Shown piece by piece: positions 14,937 through 14,969 of a DNA stretch of 14,969 nucleotides. The position numbers were made by a program, and so were the translations under genes. Under the pieces are notes generated by a model. The model ran no database searches and was not told where the DNA came from. It saw only the letters and a list, made by a program, of their open reading frames with translations. Origin of the DNA: Eubacterium sp. CAG:248 (GTDB lineage Bacteria > Bacillota > Clostridia > Lachnospirales > Lachnospiraceae); the NCBI GenBank assembly GCA_000436475.1, contig FR886222.1, positions 3,844 to 18,812 on the forward strand. Direction: 5' to 3'. The first letter of the stretch is position 1, and the number at the start of each line of letters is the position of its first letter.

Positions 14937-14969
14937 ATTGAGTTGTATAATTTTCTTGGAGAGATTATA

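Overview
The window reads as a chromosomal segment of a low-GC anaerobic Firmicute, most likely a gut Lachnospiraceae close to Lachnospira (Eubacterium) eligens. The reasons are the AT-rich codon use, strong AGGAGG-type ribosome binding sites, and the pairing of an E. coli-like cytosolic beta-glucuronidase with a GPH-type symporter and uxuA/uxuB. The species is an inference from recognising the protein families; no search was run. Base composition and codon use look uniform, and I see no mobile element, CRISPR array, rRNA or phage gene.

Left part (1-4884), housekeeping. An Mrp/NBP35-type Fe-S carrier ATPase (about 122-949) has its own extended -10 promoter. A CgeB-like glycosyltransferase (1052-2290) follows. 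Then comes a tRNA-Leu(UAG) (2409-2490) with a strong promoter and a terminator hairpin. Next is a two-gene NAD-salvage operon: an NrtR-type Nudix regulator (2660-3508) and nicotinate phosphoribosyltransferase pncB (3575-4816), closed by an 18-bp-stem terminator. A palindrome overlaps the -35 box of this operon, which suggests NrtR autoregulation.

Right part (4885-14969), a glucuronide-utilisation locus. uxuA (mannonate dehydratase), uxuB (fructuronate reductase family) and a GntR/FCD regulator run left to right. An AraC-family regulator converges on them, with a long hairpin between the two regulator genes. A 507-bp gap without a gene separates the divergent araC-type gene from a GPH sugar:cation symporter, followed by beta-glucuronidase (uidA). 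An aldose 1-epimerase-like gene ends the window under its own promoter. The proposed flow is: glucuronide uptake by the symporter; hydrolysis by UidA; anomer conversion perhaps helped by the mutarotase; isomerisation to fructuronate by a UxaC that is not in this window; UxuB to mannonate; UxuA to 2-keto-3-deoxygluconate. KDG kinase and aldolase are also outside the window.

The most informative non-coding signal is a near-palindromic motif, T(R)ACATGT(Y)A. It occurs twice on the uxuA promoter and three times upstream of the symporter, and I found it nowhere else in the window. In both promoters one copy overlaps the -35 hexamer, tying uptake/hydrolysis and uronate catabolism into one candidate regulon. 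Other signals are a 19-bp perfect palindrome in the long symporter leader, a set of related intergenic hairpins starting ATGATGTRAG, and a 9-bp-arm inverted repeat on the epimerase promoter. I do not see an obviously new multi-gene system; what is new here is mainly regulatory architecture.
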